A DNA stretch of 64,000 nt from Lachnospiraceae bacterium NK4A144 (lineage in GTDB: Bacteria; Bacillota; Clostridia; Lachnospirales; Lachnospiraceae): NCBI GenBank assembly GCA_000424365.1, contig AUJT01000002.1:1-64000 (forward strand), written 5' to 3'. Of the stretch, positions 62,438 to 64,000 are shown piece after piece. A program made the translations under genes and the position numbers. Each line of letters begins with the position of its first letter. Positions within the stretch are counted from its first letter, which is position 1. The notes beneath the pieces are model-generated. The model was not told where the DNA came from. It ran no database searches and worked only from the letters and a program-made list of their open reading frames with translations.

Positions 62438-63967
62438 TTATCTAATCCTAACAATTTTAAGAGTTTTTAAGACCAACTGTATTAAGTATGCGTACTCCTC
62501 GGTTTTCCTAAATAATATGTAATTGATAACATTAGGTACAACCACACAGATAACTGCTTTACAAACAAATAGAATATAAATATTAGATATAGGAATACTA
62601 ATACATATAAAGTATGTTACTAATTCCTCAAAAACATATAAGGAAAAACACTCAAGCATCAACAATAAATATTTTCCGCTTCCTTCATAGAAATAATCAT
62701 TGAATAAAAGTTTTGCTTTTAACAGCATCTGTACTGATTGCGAAATGATCGTTCCAAGTATTACTCCAACCAGTCCAAACTTCAGAACCAAAATGATAGA
62801 TACAACTAAATTTGCTATCATTCCTATAAATGAAATATACTTATCCTTCTGAAACAGTCCTGCACTTGTAATTGTCAGCCACAGAGGTGTCTTTATAAAC
62901 TGAAAAAAAGAATTAAACATAATGACAAAAACCGTTACAATAGGTAATGTCATATCCTCATTCCTTGACCAGACAATGGTGATAAAGTCATTTGAAAGAC
63001 AAAACAACGATATTGACGCAAATGATCCAATATATAATGTTATCATTGTCAGTTTCTTTAGAATTTTATAAACATATTCTTTTCCTTCTGATGCTATTGC
63101 ATTACCTACACTAGCCTGTGCCGAGTACAAGGAACCATTTATAAATGTTGTTACATAATTTATAAGCGTATTGTAATTGGACATAAAGCCAACAGAAATG
63201 ACATTTACAAAAGAAGATATTATCAGATTATCTGTTGAAGTCAGAACAGTTGTTGATACCTTACCTAAAAATATGTTCTGAACATCTTTCAATATTTTCT
63301 TTGTTTCAATCTTATCAAGCCTTGATCTTGTATCTTTGAGAACCGGATACTGCTTTCGCACATACGATGTACTAATGTAGTTAACAACCACAGTCAGAAC
63401 AATCTCTGTACATATGTAAGCAATAAAACTCTTGGTAATCGCAAGTACCGAAATCTTCAAAAGAGGAGTAGCAATATTGCTCACAACTCTGATTTTTCCG
63501 GTAATATAACCTCTTTGATCTGCTACCGCCAATGTATAGTTGTAAGAATACAAATATGTCACTGCAGTTTTTACCAAAAACAGAACATATACGATTTTTA
63601 CGAATCCAATATCAAAAGTCGAACCTTTTATAATAAACTGCAAAAAAGGAACCAGAATAATTCCTACAACAAAAATAAAACCCGCAACCATCCTGTAAAT
63701 CCACTTATAAAAATTCATGATAGCTGCTATTTTTTCATCATCTCTTTCTCGTAACGGTTTGTATAAATTAAATGTTACCGCAGAGCCGAAACCCAATTCA
63801 GATAAAGATAATAAAGATAAAATGTTGGTAAAAAGACCATCTATTCCCAAATACTCAGAGTTCAGGATATATATGAACAAAGTTCTGGATATAAAACCGA
63901 TCAGTATTGTGATAACCGTATTTATCGTCGTCCAGACACTATTTTTAATTACATTCTCACTACGCAT
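62438..63967 (-). CDS. Wzx/PST-type oligosaccharide flippase
   Basis: Encodes 509 residues with 12-14 membrane helices. It belongs to the MOP superfamily polysaccharide-transport branch, seen from Tyr-Leu-Gly-Ile-Asp-Gly-Leu-Phe-Thr-Asn (about 43-52) and Leu-Ser-Leu-Ser-Glu-Leu-Gly-Phe-Gly-Ser-Ala (about 55-65). It should move undecaprenyl-linked repeat units across the membrane for polymerisation outside. It heads the leftward run of three GT2 genes. No polymerase (Wzy) is recognisable in the window, so it may lie to the right. AGGA is 13 bases before the ATG. Confidence 0.9.
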   Translation of the reverse strand: MRSENVIKNSVWTTINTVITILIGFISRTLFIYILNSEYLGIDGLFTNILSLLSLSELGFGSAVTFNLYKPLRERDDEKIAAIMNFYKWIYRMVAGFIFVVGIILVPFLQFIIKGSTFDIGFVKIVYVLFLVKTAVTYLYSYNYTLAVADQRGYITGKIRVVSNIATPLLKISVLAITKSFIAYICTEIVLTVVVNYISTSYVRKQYPVLKDTRSRLDKIETKKILKDVQNIFLGKVSTTVLTSTDNLIISSFVNVISVGFMSNYNTLINYVTTFINGSLYSAQASVGNAIASEGKEYVYKILKKLTMITLYIGSFASISLFCLSNDFITIVWSRNEDMTLPIVTVFVIMFNSFFQFIKTPLWLTITSAGLFQKDKYISFIGMIANLVVSIILVLKFGLVGVILGTIISQSVQMLLKAKLLFNDYFYEGSGKYLLLMLECFSLYVFEELVTYFICISIPISNIYILFVCKAVICVVVPNVINYILFRKTEEYAYLIQLVLKTLKIVRIR

Positions 63968-64000
63968 TATTTTACAAACTTCCTAATAATATACTTTTTA

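Overview
The window reads as chromosome of an anaerobic, plant-fibre-degrading Firmicute of the Lachnospiraceae type (Butyrivibrio or Pseudobutyrivibrio would fit). This is inferred from moderate-to-low GC, strong AGGAGG-like ribosome binding sites, an intracellular cellobiose phosphorylase, a secreted GH5 endoglucanase, ATP-dependent PEP carboxykinase and long runs of GT2 glycosyltransferases. No rRNA or taxonomic marker gene is present, so the genus is a guess.

Layout. 0-2.6 kb: the 3' end of an ISL3-type insertion sequence and a secreted wall-type protein. 2.6-12.1 kb: a cello-oligosaccharide locus. A LacI-type repressor, a lipoprotein binding protein, two CUT1 permeases and a cytoplasmic GH3 beta-glucosidase run leftwards. 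A GH94 cellobiose phosphorylase runs rightwards from a divergent control region with four related operator-like palindromes and two promoters. 12.1-13.9 kb: a HipA-like kinase coupled to a small protein, and tRNA-Thr(CGT). 14-25.4 kb: a secreted LRR/Big2 protein, MATE exporter, MBL-fold lipoprotein, MscS channel, divergent glycogen branching enzyme, DUF1015 protein, a possible 43-residue small protein and an XRE-like regulator. 25.6-34 kb: pckA, a secreted C1 peptidase, a stand-alone structured RNA, an ABC exporter and a two-component system whose kinase lacks membrane segments. 34-64 kb: a surface-glycan region with nine GT2 enzymes plus a GtrB-like one, two GT-C membrane transferases, a pyruvyltransferase, an F420-hydrogenase-beta-like protein with a separate ferredoxin, an acyltransferase and a Wzx-type flippase.

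Embedded in the glycan region is what I consider the most interesting part, a lasso-peptide-like RiPP locus: a PqqD-type recognition protein (40160-40435), an HPr-kinase-like protein (40504-41427), a short precursor gene (41583-41762, 59 residues) and an asparagine-synthetase-like cyclase (41841-43748). A B2-type leader protease (56485-56910) and an uncharacterised nucleotidyltransferase (58068-59375), both usual lasso partners, lie 13-15 kb away among glycosyltransferase genes. A candidate exporter lies at 30341-32086. The precursor has the expected leader pattern (W4, P7, L9, L12, T17) followed by Gly-Gly, but its core of about 41 residues is unusually long, rich in Trp and Asp, and has no Ser for the kinase.

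The intergenic regions carry a family of small palindromic elements (12.1, 22.9, 32.2, 34.1 and 57.0 kb), a second dispersed repeat (25.4 and 34.1 kb) and a 59-bp exact fragment of the local Rpn/PD-(D/E)XK transposase gene. Together these suggest repeated small rearrangements around 32-36 kb.
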